A DNA stretch of 53,887 nt from an uncultured Bacteroidota bacterium (GCA_902580855.1 CACHMF010000006.1:1-53887), one strand, 5' to 3'; positions 37,837-44,904 are shown, numbered from the stretch's first letter. The notes: generated from the sequence alone by a model not told the origin. Numbers and translations: made by a program.

Positions 37837-38257
37837 ATTTAATATTTGTACAACAACTCTCTTCTCTACACTTACAAAATTTTAGGTTGTAGAAGTGTAA
37901 AATAATTACCGCTGATGCAGGGATATATGTGATGTATTTAGGTGCTTCAACTATTGGAAATGTATGGTTTAATATGGTAAGAAGAAGGGTAAACCATGTT
38001 ATCCAAAAACTTATTTTTATCCAGTTTGGTATTGTATTTTTAGTAACAAAATAAATTGCTATAAAAGAAATAATTAAAAAGAGGTAATCTATAAGTTGCC
38101 ACCATATTGGAGCTTCAGAACAACATGATGTTGAGCATGCTTTTGCAATAAATAAAAATGGTGTTCCAATACAATGTATCATGCATAATGAACTAGCTAT
38201 TATACCAACATTATCAAAATCACTTAAAAGTTTATTTATTGAATTTATTCTATACAT
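37835..38257 (-). CDS. MerC-domain membrane protein
   Basis: About 140 residues from MYRINSINKLL, the start fixed by a promoter box ending six bases upstream. Four hydrophobic segments. The MerC-type motif ASSLCMIHCIGTPFLF, then KACSTSCCSEAP with its Cys cluster, and a terminal KFCKCREESCC give many potential metal ligands. The gene is divergent from a Fur-family regulator, and the gap holds a palindrome overlapping the promoter. I infer metal transport (zinc, mercury or another thiophilic metal) under control of the regulator; the metal is not determinable here. Confidence 0.82.
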   Translation of the reverse strand: MYRINSINKLLSDFDNVGIIASSLCMIHCIGTPFLFIAKACSTSCCSEAPIWWQLIDYLFLIISFIAIYFVTKNTIPNWIKISFWITWFTLLLTILNHTFPIVEAPKYITYIPASAVIILHFYNLKFCKCREESCCTNIK

Positions 38258-38263
38258 AAAGAG

Positions 38264-38294
38264 CAAAAATATAAACATTAGGTATAATTGCAAA
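38264..38294 (-). promoter_or_regulatory. Promoter of the MerC-like gene
   Basis: Minus strand: TTTG (38291-38294), a gap of exactly 19 bases, then TATTTTTG (38264-38271), six bases from the ATG. This is the best match to the Bacteroidetes promoter consensus in the window. Confidence 0.65.
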
Positions 38295-38302
38295 TGATTT
38301 GC
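38290..38302. promoter_or_regulatory. Palindromic operator between merC-like and fur-like genes
   Basis: GCAAATGATTTGC is a perfect inverted repeat (6+1+6). It overlaps the -33 box of the MerC-like gene and lies upstream of the regulator gene. A 16-base direct repeat of the ATTTGCGTTTTTAT type follows on its right. Confidence 0.55.
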
Positions 38303-38327
38303 GTTTTTATTTGATTAGCGTTTTTAT

Positions 38328-38335
38328 TATTTTTG
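38328..38335 (+). promoter_or_regulatory. -7 promoter box of the Fur-family gene
   Basis: TATTTTTG, four bases (AAAT) before the ATG at 38340. Confidence 0.55.
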
Positions 38336-38339
38336 AAAT

Positions 38340-38774
38340 ATGAAATTTATTGATGAAGAAAATATTGATTTTGGAATTATGCTTTCAAAAAATGGTTTAA
38401 GTCAAACATCATTTAGGAAAAAGTTAATCAAACTATTTCACCTGTCTAATTCATCTTTATCGATAGACGAAGTAATAAATGGTTTACATAATAATGTTGA
38501 TAAGGCGACAGTCTACAGAGCTTTAAATGCTTTTGAAGAAAACGGTTTAATACATAAAGTCCCTGATAAGGATAATTTATTGCGTTACGCTTTATGTCAG
38601 AAGGAATGCAGCCCTACAAAGCATTCACATAATCATGCTCATTTGTTATGTGATAAATGTAATTCGACTTATTGCTTAAATGATTTTAAAATACCTATAG
38701 AAAATAACTATAACGGCTTTATAGTCAGTAATTCCAAAATTATTCTAGAGGGAAGATGTGTTGATTGTCAATAA
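38340..38774 (+). CDS. Fur-family metal-responsive repressor
   Basis: 144 residues. Winged-helix N-terminus with DKATVYRALNAFEENGLIHK, the recognition helix of Fur proteins. The sensory part contains KHSHNHAHLLCDKC (His cluster with first CxxC) and RCVDCQ (second CxxC), the structural zinc site. The His cluster is compatible with Zur or Fur. It is divergent from a MerC-like transporter, with a palindrome between them, so self-regulation and control of the transporter are likely. The metal is unknown. Confidence 0.88.
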   Translation: MKFIDEENIDFGIMLSKNGLSQTSFRKKLIKLFHLSNSSLSIDEVINGLHNNVDKATVYRALNAFEENGLIHKVPDKDNLLRYALCQKECSPTKHSHNHAHLLCDKCNSTYCLNDFKIPIENNYNGFIVSNSKIILEGRCVDCQ

Positions 38775-38850
38775 GTTAAAGTCTTTCTAGTAAATTAAGA
38801 ATTGCAGAATGATAAAGTCTTACATAAACAAGTAAATATGTTTTTCGATT

Positions 38851-38885
38851 GGGTAGACCTAAACGTCTTTAATTCGAATTTTAAC
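38851..38885 (+). repeat. Cassette-border repeat, copy 4
   Basis: GGGTAGACCTAAACGTC followed by TTTAATTCGAATTTTAAC. The mini-hairpin has changed on both sides, to AGAC and GTCT, compared with GGAC and GTCC elsewhere. Confidence 0.65.
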
Positions 38886-38967
38886 TTAGATCCTTTTGTA
38901 CCATAGGAAATCATACGAATGTATTATTAGAGATTTTCTTAATTCATTAATGTTCTCGGGTAATTAG

Positions 38968-39522
38968 TTAAAAATCAATTAAAACTCCAAGTTGTGTTAC
39001 GCCGTTTTTAAATCCTGAATGATTTTCTTTAATAAATTGATAGTATGTTAGGTCAAGGTATAGTCCATCATAAATCTTATTTTTTATTCCAACACCTATT
39101 TTTAAATCATCAAGGATATCAAAATCATGCCTAATACTCTCGTATTTTCCATCTAAATTTTCAATATAAAATTCTTCTTTTTTGAATTTTAAAGAACGTT
39201 TGAAAAATAAAAAAGGAGTGCTGAATTCATTAATTTTTTTAAGATAGATTAAAGAAAATAATTGATAGTTAGATAATTTGTATAATGGAATATATCGATC
39301 AGAATCATTTCCAGACATTGAATTAATGTTTGTAATTCCTAAAACTATGTTTTCACATATATATAAGCCAATATATAGATTAGCGGAACTAAATTCAATT
39401 CTTTTATTATGGTCGAAGAACTCTATTGGGCTAAATTTTAGCAAAAATTTATTTTGAGCTGGTTCTTCTCCAAAAAGATATAACGGAATTGTAACAAAAA
39501 GTATAAGTACAATGTTTTTCAA
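38968..39522 (-). CDS. Hypothetical outer-membrane-type beta protein
   Basis: 184 residues with a signal peptide (TTG start; KNIVLILFVTIPLYLFGEE). The mature part alternates polar and aromatic residues in beta-strand fashion and ends GVTQLGVLIDF, with a terminal Phe, as in outer-membrane beta-barrels. No family recognised. Its promoter box is 13 bases upstream. It is divergent from the esterase at 39684. Confidence 0.6.
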   Translation of the reverse strand: MKNIVLILFVTIPLYLFGEEPAQNKFLLKFSPIEFFDHNKRIEFSSANLYIGLYICENIVLGITNINSMSGNDSDRYIPLYKLSNYQLFSLIYLKKINEFSTPFLFFKRSLKFKKEEFYIENLDGKYESIRHDFDILDDLKIGVGIKNKIYDGLYLDLTYYQFIKENHSGFKNGVTQLGVLIDF

Positions 39523-39535
39523 TTCAATTTTTATA

Positions 39536-39543
39536 CAAATATA
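39536..39543 (-). promoter_or_regulatory. -7 promoter box of the 38968-39522 gene
   Basis: Minus-strand TATATTTG, 13 bases before the TTG start. Confidence 0.4.
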
Positions 39544-39606
39544 AACAAGACTTGTTTATTGGTCTTTTTCGAGAAAAATATTGATTATTTTTGTTTAGTG
39601 TAGATT

Positions 39607-39665
39607 ATTAAAAAAGATAATAGAAGAAGTTTTTAAAAACACTTCTTTGTCATAAACATCAGCTT
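39607..39665 (+). pseudogene. Relic of a Tat-like leader related to the gene at 28961
   Basis: About 59 bases closely resemble the DNA encoding KKDDRRKFLKNTSLSLLS in the dioxygenase-like gene (bases 28972-29030), including AGAAGAA and ACACTTCTTTGTCA. One base is missing in the T/A tract, and TAA follows the match to TTGTCA, so it is not translatable as a leader. It lies just upstream of the esterase gene. Confidence 0.5.
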
Positions 39666-39683
39666 TAAAAGCTTAAAATTATT

Positions 39684-40733
39684 ATGCAAGAAAATATTTT
39701 TACTAGCAGAATGAACCAAATGCTACTATTTTTTTTGTTAGTTAATCTTAATGTTTATTCACAACAAACTATAAACCAAAGCATAACACACAATAGTTTA
39801 CAAAGAGATTATATTATTCATATTCCAAGTGTATACAGTGTTAATGATCCAATACCTTTAGTTTTTTGTTTGCATGGATACGGAGGAAATGCAAACTCAA
39901 TTATGTCCTACACTAACTTTAATTATATTTCAGATACTGCGGGCTTTATAGTTGTATATCCACAAGGTACTCTTTTACAAGGTTCTACTCACTGGAATGC
40001 TGGGGGCTTAACTTTTGGAAGTAATATAGATGATGTTGACTTTATTAGCAGTTTACTTGACTCATTATCTGATCAATATAATATTGACTTAACAAGGGTT
40101 TATAGTACTGGAATGTCAAATGGAGGGTATATGAGTTTCTTGCTTGCTTGTAACTTAAGTGACAGAATAGCAGCAATCGCATCTGTGACTGGCTCAATGA
40201 CTATTCAGACATATAATTCATGTAATCCACAACATCCCATTCCTATACTACAGATACATGGAACATATGATCAGACTGTGCCTTATTATGGCAATCCATC
40301 TTGGACAAAATCTATTGATGATGTTCTTCAATATTGGGTAAATCATAATAATTGTAATCCAACCCCAACAACAATTTCTATTCCAGATATTAATTTATTT
40401 GATAACAGCACAGTTGAGAGATTGACTTGGGAAAATGGAAGCAACTCTGTTGTTGCTGATCATTTAAAGGTAATTGGTGGCGGTCATGATTGGTTTGGAG
40501 CATGGGGTAATATGGATATTAATTCTTCTATTGAAATTTGGAAATTTTTTTCTAAATATGATATTAATGGACTTATTGAAAATACTTCTTCTATTACAGA
40601 TGCCTCTATAAATTATAAACGTTTAATAAAAATTGTTGATATATTAGGAAGAGAAGTAAATACACAATTAAATACTCCATTGTATTACATTTATAATGAT
40701 GGATCTGTTGATAAAAAGATTCTTTTTGAATAA
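39684..40733 (+). CDS. Secreted PHB-depolymerase-like esterase with compact sorting motif (second copy)
   Basis: 349 residues, paralogous to the protein at 34871. The signal peptide MLLFFLLVNLNVYSQ may start at the Met at 39711 or 39720, and the longer form adds MQENIFTSRMNQ. Motifs: VFCLHGYGGNANSIMSYTNF, nucleophile Ser in YSTGMSNGGYMSFLL, Asp in HGTYDQTVPYYG, His in GGGHDWFGAWG. The tail VDILGREVNTQLNTPLYYIY followed by NDGSVDKKILFE is the compact sorting motif. Predicted extracellular esterase on polysaccharide ester groups. It is followed by a terminator, then a repeat copy, then an SGNH lipoprotein gene. Confidence 0.85.
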   Translation: MQENIFTSRMNQMLLFFLLVNLNVYSQQTINQSITHNSLQRDYIIHIPSVYSVNDPIPLVFCLHGYGGNANSIMSYTNFNYISDTAGFIVVYPQGTLLQGSTHWNAGGLTFGSNIDDVDFISSLLDSLSDQYNIDLTRVYSTGMSNGGYMSFLLACNLSDRIAAIASVTGSMTIQTYNSCNPQHPIPILQIHGTYDQTVPYYGNPSWTKSIDDVLQYWVNHNNCNPTPTTISIPDINLFDNSTVERLTWENGSNSVVADHLKVIGGGHDWFGAWGNMDINSSIEIWKFFSKYDINGLIENTSSITDASINYKRLIKIVDILGREVNTQLNTPLYYIYNDGSVDKKILFE

Positions 40734-40736
40734 ATA

Positions 40737-40766
40737 AAACTCACTCAAATGAGTGGGTTTTTTTTT
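40737..40766 (+). terminator. Terminator after the second esterase
   Basis: Ten-base stem AAACTCACTC/GAGTGGGTTT with loop AAAT, then T run. The stem is almost the same as those at 42119 and 47233. Confidence 0.85.
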
Positions 40767-40768
40767 GT

Positions 40769-40800
40769 TGGCATAAGGGGTCTTATTTCGAACTTTATTT
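40769..40800 (+). repeat. Cassette-border repeat, copy 5
   Basis: TGGCATAAGGGGTC followed by TTATTTCGAACTTTATTT. The right half is identical to the consensus, the left half is degraded. It follows a terminator directly. The TTTC at 40786-40789 is 19 bases from the following -7 box, so here the repeat may supply a -33 region. Confidence 0.65.
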
Positions 40801-40808
40801 TTTTTTAG

Positions 40809-40816
40809 TAGGTTTG
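40809..40816 (+). promoter_or_regulatory. -7 promoter box before the SGNH-like lipoprotein gene
   Basis: TAGGTTTG, four bases (AATT) before the ATG at 40821. Confidence 0.55.
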
Positions 40817-40820
40817 AATT

Positions 40821-41681
40821 ATGAGGAATATTCTGTTGGTTACTATTTTATGTATAGTTTTTTTAAGTTGCAAAAAAGAGGAAAACTTACCAGCCCCCTA
40901 CGTTCCGGCTAATGAGGATTCAAAAGGATATAATTTACTGCTTATTGGTAATAGTTTTTTTAGACCATATGCTGAAAAACTAGATGCCTTAGCTGATAAC
41001 GCTGGATTTTTTGAACACAATAGCATTAGAATTACTAGAGGTGGAGATAATGGACGTCCAATTAATTTTTGGAATGATTCATTAACCCAAGAACATCTTG
41101 AAATTAAGGCCACTTTAGATAAAGGAGATGTTGAAATTTTTGGAATGACAGCCGGTCATGATACAATTGATCGAATTGAGGGTCACCGTAAATGGATAAA
41201 CTATGCCATACAGAATAATCCAAATATCAAAATCTTTATTGCGATACCACAAATTGATTTTCCAGCAGATTGGGAACAAAGAGCACAAGAATATGGTTTT
41301 TCCTCAATACAAGAATTATATGATTATTTTGTTAATGATATTGTTCACAATGAAATGGTAGATGATTTAAGAATTGAATTTCCAGTAACAAAAATCTTCA
41401 CTGTACCTACAGGTTGGGCATCAGTTAAATTAGATCAAATGAATATTAACAACGAATTACTTGATCAAATTTCTAGATTCGGCCCAAACGCAACTTCGTT
41501 GTTTATTGATGACAAGGGACATCAAGGTGATATTATCATTGAAACAGGCTCACTACTTTGGTTAAAAAGTATTTATAATGTAGATTTAAAATCAAATACT
41601 TATGAAACTGGTTTCAATACAGATTTACATGAAATAGCTAATGATATATATAATAATCATGACACTGAATACAACAATTAA
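40821..41681 (+). CDS. SGNH-fold hydrolase-like lipoprotein
   Basis: 286 residues, lipoprotein leader MRNILLVTILCIVFLSCKKE. The start of the mature domain LLLIGNSFFRPYAEKLDALA is a block-I-like G-N-S motif as in DUF4886/SGNH proteins, with RGGDNGRPINFW following. The equivalent of the catalytic His at the end (FIDDKGHQGDII) is present. The fold fits an esterase, but several canonical residues differ, so activity is not certain. The gene stands behind an esterase, mirroring the esterase-SGNH pair at 34043-35872, although the two SGNH proteins are not close relatives. Confidence 0.65.
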   Translation: MRNILLVTILCIVFLSCKKEENLPAPYVPANEDSKGYNLLLIGNSFFRPYAEKLDALADNAGFFEHNSIRITRGGDNGRPINFWNDSLTQEHLEIKATLDKGDVEIFGMTAGHDTIDRIEGHRKWINYAIQNNPNIKIFIAIPQIDFPADWEQRAQEYGFSSIQELYDYFVNDIVHNEMVDDLRIEFPVTKIFTVPTGWASVKLDQMNINNELLDQISRFGPNATSLFIDDKGHQGDIIIETGSLLWLKSIYNVDLKSNTYETGFNTDLHEIANDIYNNHDTEYNN

Positions 41682-41717
41682 ACAAAATGAGTAATTAGTA
41701 ATGTTAAATAAGATATA

Positions 41718-41742
41718 CCACTCATTTGAGTGGGTTTTTTTC
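41718..41742 (+). terminator. Terminator after the SGNH-like gene
   Basis: CCACTC-ATTT-GAGTGG stem-loop followed by a T run. Confidence 0.8.
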
Positions 41743-41774
41743 GTGAAACTAAATGTTCTTATTTCAAACTTTTA
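41743..41774 (+). repeat. Cassette-border repeat, copy 6
   Basis: GTGAAACTAAATGTTC followed by TTATTTCAAACTTTTA. It adjoins the terminator. Both sides of the mini-hairpin have changed (GAAA with GTTC). Confidence 0.6.
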
Positions 41775-41822
41775 TCTTTAATTTTAGTTCATTGAATTGC
41801 TTTATGTCAGTTTAATTTTTGC

Positions 41823-41830
41823 TAAGTTTG
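41823..41830 (+). promoter_or_regulatory. -7 promoter box of the small lipoprotein gene
   Basis: TAAGTTTG, 20 bases before the ATG at 41851. Confidence 0.4.
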
Positions 41831-41850
41831 GGATATTATAATTTTTTAAT

Positions 41851-42093
41851 ATGAAAAATATTTTCTTTTTTTTATCAATTTTATTTTTATGTGTCTTCTC
41901 ATCTTGTAAGAAATGTAAAGATTGTAGTTGTTCACAGATCATATCTCAGACTGGTTTCCCAGATGTAACTCAGAATGTTGAATTTAATGATGTTTGTGAT
42001 GAAGACTTAGAAGAAATAGAGGGGACAATAACCTACACACAAAATGTAGGAGGTTTTTCTCAAACTGTTGAGCAATCTTGTGATTGTAAATAA
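41851..42093 (+). CDS. Small Cys-rich lipoprotein
   Basis: 80 residues; leader MKNIFFFLSILFLCVFSSC with lipobox SSC. The mature part begins KKCKDCSCSQ and ends EQSCDCK, with one more Cys in DVCDED. This gives pairs of Cys at both ends that could form disulfides or bind metal. No family recognised. A terminator follows 26 bases after the stop. Confidence 0.65.
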   Translation: MKNIFFFLSILFLCVFSSCKKCKDCSCSQIISQTGFPDVTQNVEFNDVCDEDLEEIEGTITYTQNVGGFSQTVEQSCDCK

Positions 42094-42118
42094 AATATAT
42101 ATTTTGATTGTATAAAAT

Positions 42119-42144
42119 AAAACCCACTCGACTGAGTGGGTTTT
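42119..42144. terminator. Bidirectional terminator
   Basis: AAAACCCACTC-GACT-GAGTGGGTTTT, an 11-base perfect stem flanked by A and T tracts. It lies between the small lipoprotein gene (+) and the DUF4476 remnant (-). Confidence 0.85.
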
Positions 42145-42204
42145 ATTTGTTATTTATTGTTTAATTAAAGATTGGTGTTAAGCATATTATAAAACATATA
42201 ATTG

Positions 42205-42566
42205 TTACCTGTTTTCAATATATTCTTCAAGTTCCTCTCCTGATTTACTAAATGAAAACACGTCATATACTTTATAATAATTTTCTAAATCGTATACATG
42301 GTCATATGCAAATTTAGCTAAGTCAAGCTGATCTTCATCAAAAGAAATCTCCTCTAGTATTAAAACCAAATTATCAATAGTCAGGCAATTTGTTTTTAGA
42401 ATTCTTTTAGCAACTCTTACCTTATCTTCTGCAAAAGATGCATTGTCAACACTTTCCATCATTGATTTAAACCTATCTTCACTTACGGGAGTAGAACAAC
42501 CTATTTTGCCACTATAGCCATCAACATAAACTACATTCGTTTCCTGCTCATTGGATTCCGATTTAT
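42205..42566 (-). pseudogene. DUF4476 domain gene, 5'-truncated at a repeat
   Basis: The minus-strand frame encodes a nearly complete DUF4476 domain: VDGYSGKIGCSTPVSEDRF, then SMMESVDNASFAEDKVRV, AKRILKTNCLTIDNL and DQLDLAKFAYDHVYDLENYY, ending EELEEYIENR. The first Met of the open frame (42462) lies inside the domain, whose homology begins about 23 codons upstream. In-frame coding continues to about 42566, where it runs straight into repeat copy 7. No ATG, GTG or TTG and no signal peptide precede the domain. Complete family members are exported and have an N-terminal leader. The gene was therefore cut by the event that placed the repeat. Confidence 0.7.
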
Positions 42567-42600
42567 TGGACCTAAGTTTCTTTTTGTCTAACTTTTTTAT
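42567..42600 (+). repeat. Cassette-border repeat, copy 7
   Basis: TGGACCTAAGTTTCTTTTT followed by GTCTAACTTTTTTAT. The left half is exact, the hairpin arm is lost. It marks the breakpoint of the DUF4476 gene and is followed 24 bases later by the cupin gene. Confidence 0.6.
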
Positions 42601-42611
42601 TCGTTATTGCT

Positions 42612-42619
42612 TAAGTTTG
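42612..42619 (+). promoter_or_regulatory. -7 promoter box directly before the cupin gene
   Basis: TAAGTTTG, four bases (TCTT) before the ATG at 42624. A TTTG at 42583-42586 lies inside the repeat, 25 bases from the box. Confidence 0.55.
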
Positions 42620-42623
42620 TCTT

Positions 42624-42998
42624 ATGAGTAAGATTAAATCAATTAATTTAATAAATAAATTTTCATTATTTGATGAAAAGTGGACTCCAAAAATTATTGG
42701 TGAACTAAACAGTCAGTATGTAAAAATATGTAAACTTAAAGATGACTTTGTATGGCATAGCCATGAAAATGAAGATGAACTGTTTATGGTTCTTAAAGGA
42801 ACTCTTTTGATTGACTTTAGAGACGGAAAAACAGTTGAAGTAAATAAAGGCGAAATTTTAATTATTCCTAAGGGAGTTGAGCATAGACCACACACCAACG
42901 GGGAGATTGTTTTTACTTTATTATTTGAGCCAAAAACAACTCTTCATACAGGAAATATTGAATCTGAAATGACAGTCAAAGAATTGGATTGGATTTAG
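42624..42998 (+). CDS. Cupin-domain protein
   Basis: 124 residues, single cupin barrel. Motif 1 is VWHSHENEDELFMVLKGTL (two His and one Glu as metal ligands) and motif 2 is EILIIPKGVEHRPHTNG (third His). Such one-domain cupins bind a metal and often sense or isomerise a small molecule; no specific activity can be assigned. It ends with four bases overlapping the convergent lipoprotein gene. Confidence 0.88.
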   Translation: MSKIKSINLINKFSLFDEKWTPKIIGELNSQYVKICKLKDDFVWHSHENEDELFMVLKGTLLIDFRDGKTVEVNKGEILIIPKGVEHRPHTNGEIVFTLLFEPKTTLHTGNIESEMTVKELDWI

Positions 42999-43345
42999 TA
43001 AAAACTCAAATTGAATTGATTGTTAGGTACTAAATTTTTTAATTTTCTTTTATCTCTAATCGGTATATTCACTGTAATTACAGTTCCTGTTTTACAATGG
43101 CAAGCATAACATAATTCTACTTTAGAAGAATCAAATTCTGAGGTTATATAATTTACATCTATTCCTTCTTCAGATAGATAACTGATGATCCCTGCATTGT
43201 AACCTTCATTTGAAAAAGTATCTAAATTAAAGTAGTTATCCCAGGGATTAAAGCAGCCTGTTAAGTCCCAACGCATTGATAATGGTTCGTTTTTAGAACA
43301 AGAAAACAGAAAAATAGTAAGCGAACTTATTAAAAGTAATTTCAT
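42995..43345 (-). CDS. Hypothetical lipoprotein with CxxCxC cluster
   Basis: 116 residues from MKLLLISSLTIFLFSC (lipobox FSC); an upstream Met at 43360 is open but would weaken the leader. The mature part contains DLTGCFNPWDNYFNLD and VELCYACHCKTGTVITVNIP. The Cys cluster resembles a small-protein lipoprotein family common in Bacteroidetes, of unknown function. It is probably in one transcript with the lipoprotein gene 27 bases upstream. Confidence 0.65.
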   Translation of the reverse strand: MKLLLISSLTIFLFSCSKNEPLSMRWDLTGCFNPWDNYFNLDTFSNEGYNAGIISYLSEEGIDVNYITSEFDSSKVELCYACHCKTGTVITVNIPIRDKRKLKNLVPNNQFNLSFY

Positions 43346-43372
43346 ACAATTCGTTAGCATTGAAGATAAGAT

Positions 43373-43894
43373 TCATTCAAATTTAAAATTATTTTCGATC
43401 ATCTCGAATCCCTTCTTATTCTTTGCTTTATCTTCAATTGCTCCTTGAAAAACAACACTAATTTTCTTGTCTGCAGAATGAATAATATTTATCGTTCCAT
43501 CATGAGGAATGCCTAAAAAGTTAAATGTGTAATTTGTAGACATAGAACGTGAATTATTAAACGTATTATCATAATAATCGCCAAAGATTATATTGCTAGC
43601 ATCTAATGTAAGTTCTTCTTTGAGACCTTCTTCCCAAAATCTAAGATGATCTTCAAAACTAAAATTATTATCAAAATTATCGAACCATGATATTATGGCA
43701 AGTCCACTAGAATTAAATCCATCTTTTTCTATTGAAATATAATAGCCATCACCATCTAAATTTTCTTGATCTGTAATTGCCCATCCTTGTGGGCATATAA
43801 ATGACACTCCGTCTTTCTCAAATTTTGTTTCAGGAGATTCATTACATGAGAAAAAAATAACACTAGATAGGATTAAAAATAAAAGATTTTTCAT
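43373..43894 (-). CDS. Hypothetical lipoprotein (PsbP/DcrB-like)
   Basis: 173 residues with leader MKNLLFLILSSVIFFSC. The mature part FEKDGVSFICPQGWAITDQE, with later GLAIISWFDNF, STNYTFNFLGIPHDGTINII and a final ENNFKFE, has the pattern of the PsbP/DcrB-like fold seen in small bacterial lipoproteins. Function unknown. A TATATTTG promoter box lies 23 bases upstream. Confidence 0.6.
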   Translation of the reverse strand: MKNLLFLILSSVIFFSCNESPETKFEKDGVSFICPQGWAITDQENLDGDGYYISIEKDGFNSSGLAIISWFDNFDNNFSFEDHLRFWEEGLKEELTLDASNIIFGDYYDNTFNNSRSMSTNYTFNFLGIPHDGTINIIHSADKKISVVFQGAIEDKAKNKKGFEMIENNFKFE

Positions 43895-43917
43895 GATAGA
43901 ACTTGTTAGTAGACTCT

Positions 43918-43925
43918 CAAATATA
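43918..43925 (-). promoter_or_regulatory. -7 promoter box of the two-lipoprotein unit
   Basis: Minus-strand TATATTTG, 23 bases before the ATG at 43894. Confidence 0.4.
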
Positions 43926-44097
43926 GTTACATTAAAAGAATCACATTGAGAATTGATTAATTATTTTTTGAAGTTATTTCTTAAGTTACTTTAGTAGATT
44001 GGTAAGCGGTGCTAAAAATGGCGCAAATTTTACTCTAAAAGCTTATTTTAATTTGGTGAAATAAGTTTTGATTGCAATCTTGTTACTACGAAAGTTT

Positions 44098-44126
44098 AAA
44101 AAACCCTCATAAATTTATGATGTTTT
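44098..44126 (+). terminator. Orphan terminator-like hairpin before repeat copy 8
   Basis: TCATAAATTTATGA is a perfect 14-base palindrome, flanked by AAAC and GTTT and followed by a T run. No plus-strand gene lies upstream for more than 1 kb. Confidence 0.6.
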
Positions 44127-44128
44127 TT

Positions 44129-44160
44129 GGTGGACCTAAGTGTCCTTATTTCGAACTTTT
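44129..44160 (+). repeat. Cassette-border repeat, copy 8 (near consensus)
   Basis: GGTGGACCTAAGTGTCC followed by TTATTTCGAACTTTT. One difference from copy 10 (T for C in the hairpin loop). Confidence 0.85.
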
Positions 44161-44261
44161 CTCATAGAAAAAGATTAATTAAAAGTTCATCCTTAGGCTT
44201 GAAATGAATTTTAGATATTTGTATCATTATTGCATAGCTATTAATTATAAAACTAATTATC

Positions 44262-44903
44262 ATGAGAAGTTTTTTACTAACATTTATTATTGCTTTAGGG
44301 TTATTTCAAAGTATAAATGCGCAAGGAGTAGTAACAGCCGTGCCTTGTGATATGTTAGGTATGGTTATGAATGTAGGCTCTCAAGAAACCTCTATCAGTA
44401 TTTATCATTCAGGTCAATATATGACTCACCCACAATCAGAAAATATTTTTATGTGGGAGTTTACAGACCAACAAGGAAATGTATTACATCAAGACACCCT
44501 AGTTGACGCTTCGACAATATCATTTGGTCACAATTGGTCGTTAACTGATACAATAAATGTTACAGTTCATTTCATAAATGATTCGGCTAACTTGAATAAT
44601 TGGTATATCTCTGAAGGGTTAGAACCTAACGGCAATTCAATTAATTGTTTATTTGAAGATCAGATATTTTGGCATATAGATACATTTCCTATTGGAACAC
44701 CTTACGGTACTTGGACGTTTATTAATAATAATCCAGGTGAAGACCTAAATACTCCAACAGCCATAAATAATTTTGTTTTAGAGAAAAAAAGATTAATCAA
44801 TGTTGTAGATATTATAGGAAGACAATCTAAAGGATTGAAAAATCGACCTCTTTTCTATATTTATGATGATGGTTCTGTAGAGAAAAGAATAATTCTTGAA
44901 TAA
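44262..44903 (+). CDS. Small secreted protein with compact sorting motif
   Basis: 213 residues; signal peptide MRSFLLTFIIALGLFQSINAQ. The body starts with VTAVPCDMLGMVMNVG, resembling the PCD units of the protein at 27879, and is a single beta-type domain of about 140 residues. The last ~38 residues (VDIIGRQSKGLKNRPLFYIY, then DDGSVEKRIILE) are the compact tail, here with Gln instead of Glu after GR. Function unknown. Most likely exported to the surface by T9SS. A terminator starts two bases after the stop. Confidence 0.72.
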   Translation: MRSFLLTFIIALGLFQSINAQGVVTAVPCDMLGMVMNVGSQETSISIYHSGQYMTHPQSENIFMWEFTDQQGNVLHQDTLVDASTISFGHNWSLTDTINVTVHFINDSANLNNWYISEGLEPNGNSINCLFEDQIFWHIDTFPIGTPYGTWTFINNNPGEDLNTPTAINNFVLEKKRLINVVDIIGRQSKGLKNRPLFYIYDDGSVEKRIILE

Positions 44904-44904
44904 A

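Larger units (their letters stand above)
43926..44261. other. Gene-free region with orphan terminator and repeat
   Basis: About 335 bases without an open frame worth calling. It holds a palindromic terminator-like hairpin (44098-44126) with no gene ending before it on the plus strand, then repeat copy 8, then about 100 bases of leader before the gene at 44262. I see nothing else in it. Confidence 0.6.
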
